Of a stretch of 64,000 bases of DNA, positions 25,357 through 33,467 are shown piece by piece. Positions within the stretch are counted from its first letter, which is position 1. The number at the start of each line of letters is the position of its first letter. The notes beneath the pieces are model-generated. The model was not told the DNA's origin. It saw only the letters and a program-made list of their open reading frames with translations, and made no database searches. A program made the translations under genes and the position numbers. Origin of the DNA: Palsa-360 sp963719875 (GTDB taxonomy: Bacteria; Acidobacteriota; Terriglobia; Acidiferrales; UBA7541); the NCBI GenBank assembly GCA_963719875.1, contig CAVRDJ010000002.1, positions 2,356,001 through 2,420,000 of the forward strand, in the 5' to 3' direction.

Positions 25357-26502
25357 TCAAAAGGATTTTAACACCCACGCGGCAATCACGAGCCGCTGGA
25401 TTTCGCTCGTGCCCTCGTAGATTTCCGTGATGCGCGCGTCGCGATACATGCGTTCGACAGGGTATTCGGCGCTGTAGCCGTAGCCGCCGTGAATTTGTAT
25501 CGCCTTGTGCGTCGCTCGCGTGGCCAGCTCCGAGGCGAATAGCTTTGCAATCGAAGCTTCCATGGAAAAGCGGCCTCCAGAATCCGATTTCCAGGCTGCC
25601 TTGCGTACCAGCAGGCGCGCTGCATCAATTTCGGTGGCCATGTCGGCCAGCATGAACTGAATCGCCTGGAAATCCGCGATGGGATGGCCGAACGCCTGCC
25701 GCGCTTGCGCGTATGCCAGCGCTTGTTCCAGCGCGCCTTGCGCGATTCCGGTGGCCTGCGCGGCGATGCCGATGCGTCCGCCGTCGAGCGTCGAAAGCGC
25801 GATCTTGTAGCCTTCGCCTTCGTTCCCGATGCGATTGCCGGCGGGCACCTCGCAATCGGTGAAGGAAAGTTCCGTACACGCCGTGGCGTGTATGCCGAGT
25901 TTCTTTTCTTCCTTGCCCACCTTGAAGCCGGGCGTGCCGCGCTCGACGATCAGCGCCGTGATCCCTTTTTCACCCTTCGCCGGATCGGTATTCACGTACA
26001 CGATGGCCGCGTCAGCCACACCGCCGTTGGTGATCCAGGCCTTTGTGCCATTGACGATGTAGCGGTCTCCCTGGCGCACCGCTTTGGTCGCGAGCGCCGC
26101 CGCGTTCGAGCCCGCCTGCGGCTCGGTCAGCGCGTAGGATCCGATTTTTTCGCCGCGCGCGAAGGGCAGAAGGAATTTTTTCTTTTGTTCATCCGTGCCA
26201 AACCGATGGATTGGATCGCAATACAACGAATTTTGCACGGAAAGGATGACGCCGGTGGAGGCGCACACGCGGGAAATTTCTTCGATGACGATGGAATAGG
26301 AGACGTGGTCAAACCCTGCGCCGCCTTCCGATTCCGGCAGCGCCACCGCGGTCAGGCCCAGTTCCGCCGCCTTGCGAAACGTTTCCCGAGGGAAGCGCCC
26401 GGTCTCGTCGATCTCGCGCGCGAGCGGCTTGACTTCCTTATCGGCGAACTCCCGCACCGTGCGCTGCAGCATTGCTTGTTCTTCTGTGAGTGCGAAGTTC
26501 AA
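25357..26502 (-). CDS. Acyl-CoA dehydrogenase
   Basis: 381 residues, the normal length. The N-terminal helices (TEEQAMLQRTVREFADKEV), the FAD/substrate strand YALTEPQAGSNAAAL, and the C-terminal QIHGGYGYSAEYPVERMYRDARITEIYEGTSEIQ signature are all present. The catalytic base should be E363 in YEGTSE. The enzyme performs the first, FAD-dependent alpha,beta-dehydrogenation of short- or branched-chain acyl-CoA and passes electrons to ETF. It is transcribed in line with the HIT and HU genes, with a 27-base gap to the HIT gene. No ETF or other beta-oxidation gene is in the window. Confidence 0.95.
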   Translation of the reverse strand: MNFALTEEQAMLQRTVREFADKEVKPLAREIDETGRFPRETFRKAAELGLTAVALPESEGGAGFDHVSYSIVIEEISRVCASTGVILSVQNSLYCDPIHRFGTDEQKKKFLLPFARGEKIGSYALTEPQAGSNAAALATKAVRQGDRYIVNGTKAWITNGGVADAAIVYVNTDPAKGEKGITALIVERGTPGFKVGKEEKKLGIHATACTELSFTDCEVPAGNRIGNEGEGYKIALSTLDGGRIGIAAQATGIAQGALEQALAYAQARQAFGHPIADFQAIQFMLADMATEIDAARLLVRKAAWKSDSGGRFSMEASIAKLFASELATRATHKAIQIHGGYGYSAEYPVERMYRDARITEIYEGTSEIQRLVIAAWVLKSF

Positions 26503-26529
26503 CCGTGACTCCGGGAACGGCCGTGAAGT

Positions 26530-27012
26530 TTACAGGGCAAGCGCCTTCCGCAGCCGCGTATACGTTGTGGAAAGCTCTTCCGGTTCCATGCGCGTTTCAC
26601 TCACCGTGGTCATGAAATTCGTGTCACCGGTCCAGCGGGGCAGCAGGTGCATATGGAGGTGATCGTCGATGCCGGCGCCTGCCGAGCGGCCCAAATTCAT
26701 CCCCAGGTTGAAGCCGTCCGGATGGTAAACCTCATCGATCGCCCCCTGCACGCGCTGCGAGAGCAGCATCATTTCCGCCGCAGTGTCTCTTTCCAGCCCG
26801 GAAAAATCCGAGGTATGCGCGTACGGGACGATCATGACGTGCCCGGACGTATAAGGATAGCGGTTCAGGATGACGAAGTTTTTCACGGCTCGCTGGACAA
26901 TGAGCCATTCTTCGTCGCGATTCGCGGCATGCGCATTGCAGAAGACGCAACCCGCAAGGTTTTTGGCTTCGGCAACGTATCGGTAGCGCCAAGGCGTCCA
27001 GAGGTAATCCAT
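26530..27012 (-). CDS. HIT family hydrolase/phosphorylase
   Basis: 160 residues. The histidine triad is HLHMHLLPRW (H118, H120, H122). An N-terminal zinc pair CVFC (C22/C25), completed by a later His, and the strands FVILNRYPYTSGHVMIVPYAH are as in the Ap4A phosphorylase/GalT-like branch of HIT proteins. The start MDYLWTPWRYRYV is characteristic of this branch. Likely action is on dinucleoside polyphosphates or nucleotidyl phosphoramidates. The gene lies between acyl-CoA dehydrogenase and HU on the same strand. Confidence 0.9.
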   Translation of the reverse strand: MDYLWTPWRYRYVAEAKNLAGCVFCNAHAANRDEEWLIVQRAVKNFVILNRYPYTSGHVMIVPYAHTSDFSGLERDTAAEMMLLSQRVQGAIDEVYHPDGFNLGMNLGRSAGAGIDDHLHMHLLPRWTGDTNFMTTVSETRMEPEELSTTYTRLRKALAL

Positions 27013-27061
27013 AGGGAGTATTGGCTGCGGACGGCGAAGGGCCAGTGTCCGCCGCGCGCCC

Positions 27062-27403
27062 CTAACTTTGCGGCACGGCCGGCGCGGACCCCGGACCCGA
27101 AGCTGCAGGCGCGCCTGAGTTGACGTGATCCTTCAGCTCCTTGCTGGGCTTGAAGAACGGGATCTTCTTGGGCGGCACTTCGACCTTGGCGCCGGTCTTC
27201 GGATTGCGTCCGGTCCTGCCGCGGCGTTGGCGTGTGCGAAAACTGCCGAAGCCCCGGATCTCGATGCGGTCGCCTCCTTGCAGCGCGCCGATAATGCTTT
27301 CGAAAATGGTTTCGACGACGGCCTCGGATTCTTTGCGTGGAAGTTCTGTGACGCGAACCACTTGTTCGACCAAGTCCGCCTTTGTCACGGTGGAATCGTT
27401 CAT
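27062..27403 (-). CDS. HU/IHF family nucleoid protein
   Basis: 113 residues. The HU/IHF pattern is clear: KADLVEQVVRVTELPRKES, the GDRIEIRGFGSFRTRQR strand, GRNPKTG at the tip of the DNA-binding arm and VPPKKIPFFKPSKELKD. A 20-residue Ala/Gly/Pro/Ser tail after residue 93 is extra. The RxxGRNPKTG arm resembles IHF more than HU. It bends and compacts DNA. It lies immediately after rpsA, the same order (rpsA then ihfB) as in many proteobacteria. Confidence 0.9.
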   Translation of the reverse strand: MNDSTVTKADLVEQVVRVTELPRKESEAVVETIFESIIGALQGGDRIEIRGFGSFRTRQRRGRTGRNPKTGAKVEVPPKKIPFFKPSKELKDHVNSGAPAASGPGSAPAVPQS

Positions 27404-27590
27404 CGATTTATGCTCCGCCTAATCTTAAAAATTGCACCCCTCGGTGCCAGGCCCGGACGCGCCTCGGGACGCGCCACCGGCTCGCTGGAGAAAATCCCCC
27501 AGCGGGCTGCCTATGGTGGCAATTCCATATCACCAAACGAGGCTTAAGGGAAATATTATTTCCGCTCCGGCCGGGGGACCACCGGAGCGA

Positions 27591-29585
27591 CTACAAGGAA
27601 CGCTTGGCCATAATGGCATCACCGATCGTGGCTTTCGCCGACGATTTCGTCGACCGGTAATCTTCCATGTCGCGGCGTTCCGCCTGCTTTTGCGCGCCAC
27701 GGTAGCTGAGCCCAATTTTATGCTGATCCTGGCTGATCTTGACAATCTTGAATTCATAATCCCGGCCGGGATCGAGCAGCCCGCTCGGCCTTACGCCCGG
27801 ACGCGGGGGACCTTGCGGCTTGTCGCCGCCCTTGCCGCGGCGGTCGTCGATCTCCGAAATGTGGCAGAGACCTTCGATCCCGTCCGACAGCTCAACGAAC
27901 GCGCCAAAGGTCGTGACGCGCGAAACTCTTCCGCGAACGAGATCGCCGACCTTATGCTTTTCAAACCACGAGGACCAGATGTCGTTGACCTGCTTGACGC
28001 CGAGCGAAACGCGCCGCGAACCCTGGTCGATCTTCAACACCTTCGCCTCGACTGTATCGCCCTTCTTATAAACCTCGGAGGGATTCTTGATTCGCCCGGT
28101 CCAGGAAATGTCGCTGACGTGAATGAGCCCGTCAAACCCTTCCTCAATCTCCAGGAAGGCCCCGAATTCGGTCAGGTTGCGGATGCGCCCGCTCACCACC
28201 GTGCCCACGGGATACTTTTCTGCGAGCACTTGCCACGGGTCGGACTGCGCCTGCTTCATCCCCAGCGAAATTCGCCGCTCGTTGGAATCGACGCCCAGCA
28301 CAATCACTTCGACTTCGTCGCCCACATTCACGATTTTCGACGGGTGCTGCTTGCGCTTCGACCAGCTCATCTCGCTGACGTGTACCAACCCTTCGATGCC
28401 CGGCTCCAGTTCGACAAATGCGCCGTAATCCGTCAGGCCCATGATCTTGCCCGTGAGCTTTTTTCCCTGCGAGTAGCGCTCCACCACCGAGGACCACGGA
28501 TCGGGCAGCAGTTGCTTGCGTCCGAGCGACACACGGCCCTTTTCCTTGTCGTACTTCAGGATCTTGACTTCCACTTCCTCGCCCGGCGAGACAGCGTCAA
28601 GCGGGCTGGCCACGCGGCCCCACGACATATCCGTGATGTGCAGCAGCCCGTCGATGCCGCCCAGATCCACAAACGCGCCGTATCCGGTGACGTTCTTGAC
28701 GATGCCGCGCACGATCTGTCCCTCGGCCATCGAGTCCAGCATGGCCTGCCGCTGTGAGGCCACCTGTTCGTCCAGGATCGCGCGGCGGCTGACGACCACG
28801 TTGCCGCGCTTGCGGTTCATCTTCAACACGCGGACGGTGAGCTCCCGGCCTTTCCATTCGTCGAGGTCGCGCACCGGATGCAAATCGGCTTGCGACGCAG
28901 GCAAAAATGCGCGCACACCGATGTCCACCACCAGGCCGCCCTTGATGTGGTCCACGATTTTTCCGGCGATGTCGGATTTTGTTCGGTAAGCCTCTTCAAT
29001 CTTGCCCCAGGCGCGCCGCCGCTTGACGCGCTGATACGACAACAACACCATCCCTTCCTTGCGATCGCCCGTGCGCTGAATTTCGACCGGCTGCCCGACC
29101 ACTAGAGGGAACGGGCCGTCCAGTTCCGCGAACTCCTGTGCGGGAATCAGCCCTTCGGTCTTGCCGCCCAGGTTCACAACCACGCCCAGGTCCGTGATCG
29201 CCACGACCTGGCCCGATTCGATCTCGCCCTCCGCCGGCGCCTGATGCGGCACGGCGTATTGCTCCATGAGCTGTTCCATCTCCGAGGTCGATTCCGTGGA
29301 AGGCTCACCGGAATCCGCGGAGGTTTCCACCGCTTCGCTCACGTTGGTATGTTCGACGGCGGCATGCCCATCCGGTTCTGCCACGGGCTCCGAAGGAGTC
29401 ACGGTAACAACGGCTGGCTCTGCGGGAGGCGCTACAAGAGCGGCGAGTGGATCTTGCGCTGGAACGGTGTCAGGTACTGCCTGCTCGGTCTCTACATTTG
29501 CGGTTTGTTCAGGCGCCGCTGTTGCGGCAGTTGCGTTCTGTCCGGCGGAAAGCTCCCCGCCGGGGTTTTCATTGTCGGAAAACAT
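27591..29585 (-). CDS. rpsA: 30S ribosomal protein S1
   Basis: 664 residues from ATG 29585 (GGAGG 7 bases upstream). Six S1/OB repeats are visible; the last four are the most regular (GIVKNVTGYGAFVDLGGIDG; GKIMGLTDYGAFVELEPG; GRIRNLTEFGAFLEIEEGF; GRVSRVTTFGAFVELSDGI). An N-terminal extension of roughly 115 residues, rich in Ala, Glu, Pro and Thr, precedes the first domain and is predicted disordered. S1 binds mRNA and helps melt structured leaders at the ribosome. A GC-rich hairpin (27564-27590) directly follows the stop but has only a weak U-tract. Confidence 0.95.
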   Translation of the reverse strand: MFSDNENPGGELSAGQNATAATAAPEQTANVETEQAVPDTVPAQDPLAALVAPPAEPAVVTVTPSEPVAEPDGHAAVEHTNVSEAVETSADSGEPSTESTSEMEQLMEQYAVPHQAPAEGEIESGQVVAITDLGVVVNLGGKTEGLIPAQEFAELDGPFPLVVGQPVEIQRTGDRKEGMVLLSYQRVKRRRAWGKIEEAYRTKSDIAGKIVDHIKGGLVVDIGVRAFLPASQADLHPVRDLDEWKGRELTVRVLKMNRKRGNVVVSRRAILDEQVASQRQAMLDSMAEGQIVRGIVKNVTGYGAFVDLGGIDGLLHITDMSWGRVASPLDAVSPGEEVEVKILKYDKEKGRVSLGRKQLLPDPWSSVVERYSQGKKLTGKIMGLTDYGAFVELEPGIEGLVHVSEMSWSKRKQHPSKIVNVGDEVEVIVLGVDSNERRISLGMKQAQSDPWQVLAEKYPVGTVVSGRIRNLTEFGAFLEIEEGFDGLIHVSDISWTGRIKNPSEVYKKGDTVEAKVLKIDQGSRRVSLGVKQVNDIWSSWFEKHKVGDLVRGRVSRVTTFGAFVELSDGIEGLCHISEIDDRRGKGGDKPQGPPRPGVRPSGLLDPGRDYEFKIVKISQDQHKIGLSYRGAQKQAERRDMEDYRSTKSSAKATIGDAIMAKRSL

Positions 29586-29950
29586 CTTACTGCCTCCAGT
29601 GAGGTCCCTGCGTTGCTCCCAACAGGAAACGCTCGGGTTATCTTCCGAGTCACGGGGAGGTGCAAGGAAGGAAGTGCGGATTCCCACCCAGGTACCGCAC
29701 CGTGGGGATGATACCCGCGCTTTGTGGCTCGTGTCAATGAAAGTGGTCAAGTAGTGATTCGGGAATTGCTTGCCCTGAGCCGGACGAAGGGTGACTCGTG
29801 ATTCGTGGGCGGAAGTCGGGAGTTAAGAGTTATGAGTTGGAAGCAAAACCCTGTTCCCTCGTGCAAATCACGGATCGGATGAAAAGCTGCCTCTAAACTC
29901 TCGACTGTAAACTCTTTACTTTCGGTTCTTCACGATTCACAAATCAGGGT
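29586..29950. other. Gap between rpsA and the DnaC-like gene
   Basis: 365 bases with no supported gene. It contains GTGATTCG-type degenerate repeats (29755-29815) and short repeated words of the AGTTAAGAGTTATGAGTT type. The rpsA promoter should lie at its left end; no clear -35/-10 pair was picked out. Confidence 0.45.
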
Positions 29951-30823
29951 TCACGACCTCATCCGCCCGGCCTGGCGGACTTCCCGGCGGTAATCGGGGG
30001 CGAAGAGTTCGATCGTGCGGCACATTTCATACAGGCGGGAACGAATCCGCATACCCAGACGGTCGGTAAGAGAATCCTCGCGGGCAGCAGAGACCGCTTG
30101 GCCAGAGGGGAGTTGGGGTCTCCGTGCCGCAGGCATCGGAGTCGGGCCGGTTGTATCGAGATAATTTGTCGTCAGCAGCGTGATGCGCCGTTCGTTGTAG
30201 CGAGAATTAAGGATGTGCCCGACGGTTTCGAGAGCCCACGGTGAAGGTTTGCTGGCGCCGAGGTCATCAAGCAGCAAAACATCGGCAGTCAGCACGGGTT
30301 CGAGCACGCCCAGTTCGCTGGTTTGACTTTCCGGATTGTAGCTTCCCTGGATTTCCTTGAGCAGCTCGCGGTAATCGTAAAAGAGTCCAGTGTGCCCGCG
30401 CAAAACGATTTGCCGGAGCGCGGCTACGGCAAGATGCGTCTTGCCCGCGCCGCACGGCCCCATCAGCAGCAAGCCCGAGTCGGGGCCGGCCGGATAATCG
30501 CGGGCAAACGCTTCCGTGACCAGCTTGGCCTGTTCGAGGCTGCGGTTCCACGCGGCCCAATCGGGGCCGGTGTCATAAATATCCTTGTCGAAGTTGTCGA
30601 AGTCGCAGTGCTCGTAACGATTCGGAATTCGCGCGCGGCCCAACGCTCGCGCGCTGCGATCCTTGCCCGTGCAATTGCATGGCACGGCCCAGACGCGTTT
30701 GGTGGCGTTCGTGCCCTCAATGGGCCTTTCCCAGGAACCGCGCGTCAGTTTTTCTTCTTCCGCGACGTGCTCGACGGTCTTCCATCCAGTTCCGCCACAC
30801 AGCGGGCAATCGGGTTGCGCCAT
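29951..30823 (-). CDS. DnaC/IstB-like AAA+ ATPase with N-terminal zinc-binding cysteines
   Basis: 290 residues. N-terminal CPLCGGTGW plus PCNC (C6, C9, C49, C51) could bind zinc, as in DnaJ-type or primosomal DnaI-like proteins. Walker A is GPCGAGKT (122-129), Walker B LLLDDLG (183-189), and a sensor-1 TTNY follows. This matches the helicase-loader branch (DnaC/DnaI) more than transposon IstB, as no transposase is present. It should load the replicative helicase using ATP. The segment around 235-250 (Pro/Ala-rich) is an insertion. It is a single gene with about 230 bases to hspR. Confidence 0.8.
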   Translation of the reverse strand: MAQPDCPLCGGTGWKTVEHVAEEEKLTRGSWERPIEGTNATKRVWAVPCNCTGKDRSARALGRARIPNRYEHCDFDNFDKDIYDTGPDWAAWNRSLEQAKLVTEAFARDYPAGPDSGLLLMGPCGAGKTHLAVAALRQIVLRGHTGLFYDYRELLKEIQGSYNPESQTSELGVLEPVLTADVLLLDDLGASKPSPWALETVGHILNSRYNERRITLLTTNYLDTTGPTPMPAARRPQLPSGQAVSAAREDSLTDRLGMRIRSRLYEMCRTIELFAPDYRREVRQAGRMRS

Positions 30824-30907
30824 AATTCCAGCATAGGCGTGCCGCTAAAGTTGCGCAAGTTGTCCCGCCCTGTGGAAAGTGTAATATGTGTGGAAAAAAG
30901 GACGAAT

Positions 30908-31062
30908 GAAACCACAGATGAACACAGATACACACAGATGAAAGAAGGAAAGAAAGAAAAACGAAAAAAGAAAGAAAAAAGAAGCTTGCCGCAACAGGAG
31001 AACTAGATCCACACGATCCGGTTTTTATCTGTGTTCATCTGTGTTTATCTGTGGATTCAGCC
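30908..31062. repeat. CACAGAT/ATCTGTG inverted repeat pair
   Basis: Left arm CCACAGATGAACACAGATAC (30910 on) and right arm with ATCTGTGTTCATCTGTG and ATCTGTGG (31028-31053) can pair, enclosing an A/G-rich spacer (GAAAGAAAGAAAAACGAAAA type). It occupies the gap after hspR and may be a transcription stop; no gene is seen here. Confidence 0.65.
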
Positions 31063-31464
31063 CTTGTGCACGCGGATTACCTTCGGTGGAGGAACCCGCG
31101 CCAGGGCGTCGTCCTGCGGCCGAGCGGTCACCGAACGAAGCCCGCGCGCCAGTTCCTGCTGCACGAACTCAGTGAACGCTTCCATCTGGTGCTGCATTTC
31201 GCCCATTTTCTCGCGCATGTTCAATATAATTTCGATTCCCGCGAGGTTGACGCCCATTTCGCGCGTCAGCGTCAGGATCACTTCCAGCCGTTCGAGGTCG
31301 GAATCCGTGTAAAGACGCGTGTTGCCATCGGACCGCGAGGGTTTCAGCAACCCCACGCGCTCATAGAGGCGCAGCGTTTGCGGATGCAGTTTGTACAGTT
31401 CCGCCACCGCCGAAATCATGTATCCGGCGCGTGCCTTTTTTCGTTTGGGGTTTACGCGCGTCAT
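31057..31464 (-). CDS. hspR: MerR-family heat-shock repressor HspR
   Basis: 135 residues; ATG follows AAGGAG by 7 bases. The MerR helix-turn-helix (YMISAVAELYKLHPQTLRLYERVGLLKPSRSDGNTRLYTDSDLERL, residues 15-59) matches HspR, including LHPQTLRLYERVGLLxPxR. A coiled-coil segment and a basic C-terminal tail (PPKVIRVHKG) follow. HspR, with DnaK as co-repressor, binds HAIR inverted repeats to shut off dnaK operons. The gene is last in dnaK-unknown-dnaJ-hspR, and a HAIR-like site overlaps the dnaK promoter, giving a closed negative feedback loop. Confidence 0.92.
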   Translation of the reverse strand: MTRVNPKRKKARAGYMISAVAELYKLHPQTLRLYERVGLLKPSRSDGNTRLYTDSDLERLEVILTLTREMGVNLAGIEIILNMREKMGEMQHQMEAFTEFVQQELARGLRSVTARPQDDALARVPPPKVIRVHKG

Positions 31465-31487
31465 TGCTGCGCTCCTTGCGCTTACCA

Positions 31488-31623
31488 GGCTGCGGAAAAA
31501 GTGCCTTACATTTTTGTCATTCCGAGCGAAGCGAGGAATCTCTCATCGGTTTAAGCGCAAGAAAACAATGAGAGATTCCTCGCTTCGCTCGGAATGACAA
31601 AATAAACGATATTTTCCGCAGCC
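31488..31623. repeat. GGCTGCGGAAAA-ended inverted-repeat element, copy 2
   Basis: Ends match copy 1 exactly (GGCTGCGGAAAA / TTTTCCGCAGCC). The inner arms are longer and more perfect here: TTGTCATTCCGAGCGAAGCG and onward to CTCTCAT, returning as ATGAGAGATTCCTCGC and on. It fills the gap between dnaJ and hspR, ending 2 bases before the dnaJ stop codon. Confidence 0.88.
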
Positions 31624-31625
31624 GG

Positions 31626-32780
31626 TTACGCCTTGGCCCGCTCAAAAAGATCCTTCCGCGGATCTTCCGGCGCGATCTTCTGCAGTTCCTTCAAGAGTTC
31701 CCGCACGCGTTCGTCCACCGGCTTCGGCACCACGACTTGCAGTTCGATGTACTGGTCCCCGCGTTGCCCGGGGGTTCGAACCGAAGGCACGCCCTTCTCG
31801 CGCAGGCGCAGTTTCTGACCGCTGTTTGTCCCCGGGGGAACGCGTAGGGGCCGCGAAGGTCCATCGATCGTGGGTACTTCGATTTTCGCGCCAAGCACTG
31901 CCTCGGGGACGGTAATGGGTACGGTGATGTAAATGTCGTCGCCGCGGCGGTCGAAAAATGGATGCGGCTGAACGTCGGTGATGATGTAGAGGTCTCCCGG
32001 CGGCTCGCCCGCGGTTCCCGCATTGCCGCGTCCGGGCACGCGCACGCGCGAGCCGGTTTGCACGCCCGCGGGAATTCGAATTTCAATCGTGTCCGCGCGC
32101 CGCACCCGCCCGTCGCCGCCGCAGACACGGCAGATGTTTCGAAGGCGTCCCGTGCCGCCGCAGCGCGAGCACGTCAGATTAAAGCGCATCTTCCCGCTCG
32201 TCTGCGCGACATGCCCCGAACCGCCGCATGCCGTGCAGGTTTGCGGCTGGCCGGCGGTGCCCGTGCCGCGGCATTCCGTGCAAGTATCGAGGCGCGAGAT
32301 CGTGAGTTTTTTTACCGTGCCGCGAACGGCTTCCCAGAAACTGATTTCAATCTGGTATTCGAGACTCGAGCCCGGCTCCGCTTGCGACGCCGCTTCAGCC
32401 GCTGCGCCGCCACCGCGAAAGAACTGGCTGAACAGATCCCGGAAACTCGGCCCCGCACCACCCGTGCCTCCCCCTCCTCCGAAATCAAAACCGCCAAAAT
32501 CAAAATGAACGTCGCCGGCATCCCCCGCAGTGGGCATTCCCCCAGCACCTGGCGTTTCAAAGCCGAACTGGTCGTATATCTGCCGTTTCTTGCTGTCGGA
32601 GAGGACGTCGTAGGCTTCCTGCACTTGCTTGAATTTTTCTTCCGAAGATTTGTCGCCCGGGTTCAGGTCAGGATGATATTTGCGCGCGAGTTTCCGGTAA
32701 GCCTGCCGGATTTCCTTCTGCGCGGCCTTGCGGGAGACGCCCAGCAGTTCGTAGTAATCTTGTTTGGTTGTTGTGGCCAT
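31626..32780 (-). CDS. dnaJ: Chaperone DnaJ (type I Hsp40)
   Basis: 384 residues. The J domain (8-75) has HPD at 36-38. A Gly-rich region with GGFDFGGGGGTGG follows, then four CxxCxGxG-type zinc repeats (CTECRGTG, CTACGGSG, CSRCGGTG, CRVCGGDG), then the C-terminal peptide-binding domains with IRIPAGVQTGSRVRVPGRG. It hands substrates to DnaK and stimulates its ATPase. No ribosome site is obvious before ATG 32780. It lies in the dnaK operon, 86 bases after the unknown gene at 32867; grpE is missing from this operon. Confidence 0.97.
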   Translation of the reverse strand: MATTTKQDYYELLGVSRKAAQKEIRQAYRKLARKYHPDLNPGDKSSEEKFKQVQEAYDVLSDSKKRQIYDQFGFETPGAGGMPTAGDAGDVHFDFGGFDFGGGGGTGGAGPSFRDLFSQFFRGGGAAAEAASQAEPGSSLEYQIEISFWEAVRGTVKKLTISRLDTCTECRGTGTAGQPQTCTACGGSGHVAQTSGKMRFNLTCSRCGGTGRLRNICRVCGGDGRVRRADTIEIRIPAGVQTGSRVRVPGRGNAGTAGEPPGDLYIITDVQPHPFFDRRGDDIYITVPITVPEAVLGAKIEVPTIDGPSRPLRVPPGTNSGQKLRLREKGVPSVRTPGQRGDQYIELQVVVPKPVDERVRELLKELQKIAPEDPRKDLFERAKA

Positions 32781-32866
32781 ATGAAATCGTTAACTGGTGA
32801 CTCGTGACTGGTGTAGCGCCCGCCTTCAGGCGGGCATTCGTCTGATCCCAGTCCCTCACTCACCTT

Positions 32867-33250
32867 CTACAATTTTTCCCAGTGCGCGTTGATGTTTGCC
32901 AATTCCTGCTGCTCGCGCTGGTGTTCGTCGCGGCGGCGGCGCCGTTCTTCGTCAAGCTTTCCGCCCATCCCCGCTTCCTTCTGATTGGCGCGCTCGATCC
33001 ATCGATCAATCCAGGCCGTTCTGGCCTCCACGCTGGGGACATCCGACCGGAAGCGTATCAACGCTCCGCTGATATCCACGACGCGGGGAGGAAAGTCGGC
33101 CGGCGGGGATTGTTGCGTTTCGTAAAATAAGCGTTTCCAATCGGCGGTCGGCGTTTCCGAAAGGACGATTTGAATCATGAACAAATCTTCCCGCAACTTT
33201 TGGATGGCGTGCGGCGGCCCGGTCCGCTTGATGCCCTCGTACGTCGTCAA
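32867..33250 (-). CDS. Unknown protein encoded between dnaK and dnaJ
   Basis: 127 residues. TTG 33250 is taken as start because AGGAG lies 7 bases upstream. The first half is mixed helix/strand (LREDLFMIQIVLSETPTADW; FPPRVVDISGALIRFRS); the second half is a highly charged helix (EERRRRRDEHQREQQELANINAHWEKL) likely to form a coiled coil. There is no signal peptide or membrane segment. I do not recognise the family. It occupies the position where grpE is often found, but lacks GrpE's long N-terminal coiled coil and C-terminal beta domain, so it is not a GrpE. A role with DnaK/DnaJ is inferred only from position. Confidence 0.65.
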   Translation of the reverse strand: MTTYEGIKRTGPPHAIQKLREDLFMIQIVLSETPTADWKRLFYETQQSPPADFPPRVVDISGALIRFRSDVPSVEARTAWIDRWIERANQKEAGMGGKLDEERRRRRDEHQREQQELANINAHWEKL

Positions 33251-33333
33251 CGCTGGCTCCTGTAAATCGGCTCAGAGAATTCGTGTTGCGCGGAGAAGCT
33301 TCAAGTCTGTGCAAGACACCAGTTTTGGTTTAT

Positions 33334-33404
33334 GTAGCGCGCGTCCGCCGTGGCGGACACGCATTTGCGTTCCTCTAAAATGCCAACCTGAAGGTTGGCG
33401 CTAC
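33334..33404. repeat. GTAGC paired-hairpin repeat, third inner-stem type
   Basis: GTAGCGCGCGTCCGCC..GGCGGACACGC on the left and GCCAACCTGAAGGTTGGC on the right, closing with GCGCTAC. Inner stems differ from other copies but the outer ends and size agree. A half-copy (GTAGCGCCCGCCTTCAGGCG) lies at 32813-32840 between dnaJ and the unknown gene, so both junctions of the operon carry one. Confidence 0.7.
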
Positions 33405-33467
33405 AATAGCCTTACGGAATCGAGTTCTCACACAGCTCCTAATTCCCATCCGCGCAGCACAATTCGC

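Noticed and set aside
27432..28757. 441-codon open frame antisense to rpsA
   Set aside because: Covers the S1 repeats in reverse, with no start signal or recognisable domain.
29951..30823. IstB-type transposon helper
   Set aside because: The ATPase motifs would allow it, but no transposase, terminal repeats or target duplication is nearby; the zinc-type N terminus fits a helicase loader better.
30908..31062. CRISPR-like ATCTGTG repeats
   Set aside because: Only a few units arranged as an inverted, not direct, repeat, with a purine-rich filler.
32867..33250. GrpE
   Set aside because: Position fits, but length, lack of the long N-terminal coiled coil and lack of the C-terminal beta domain do not.
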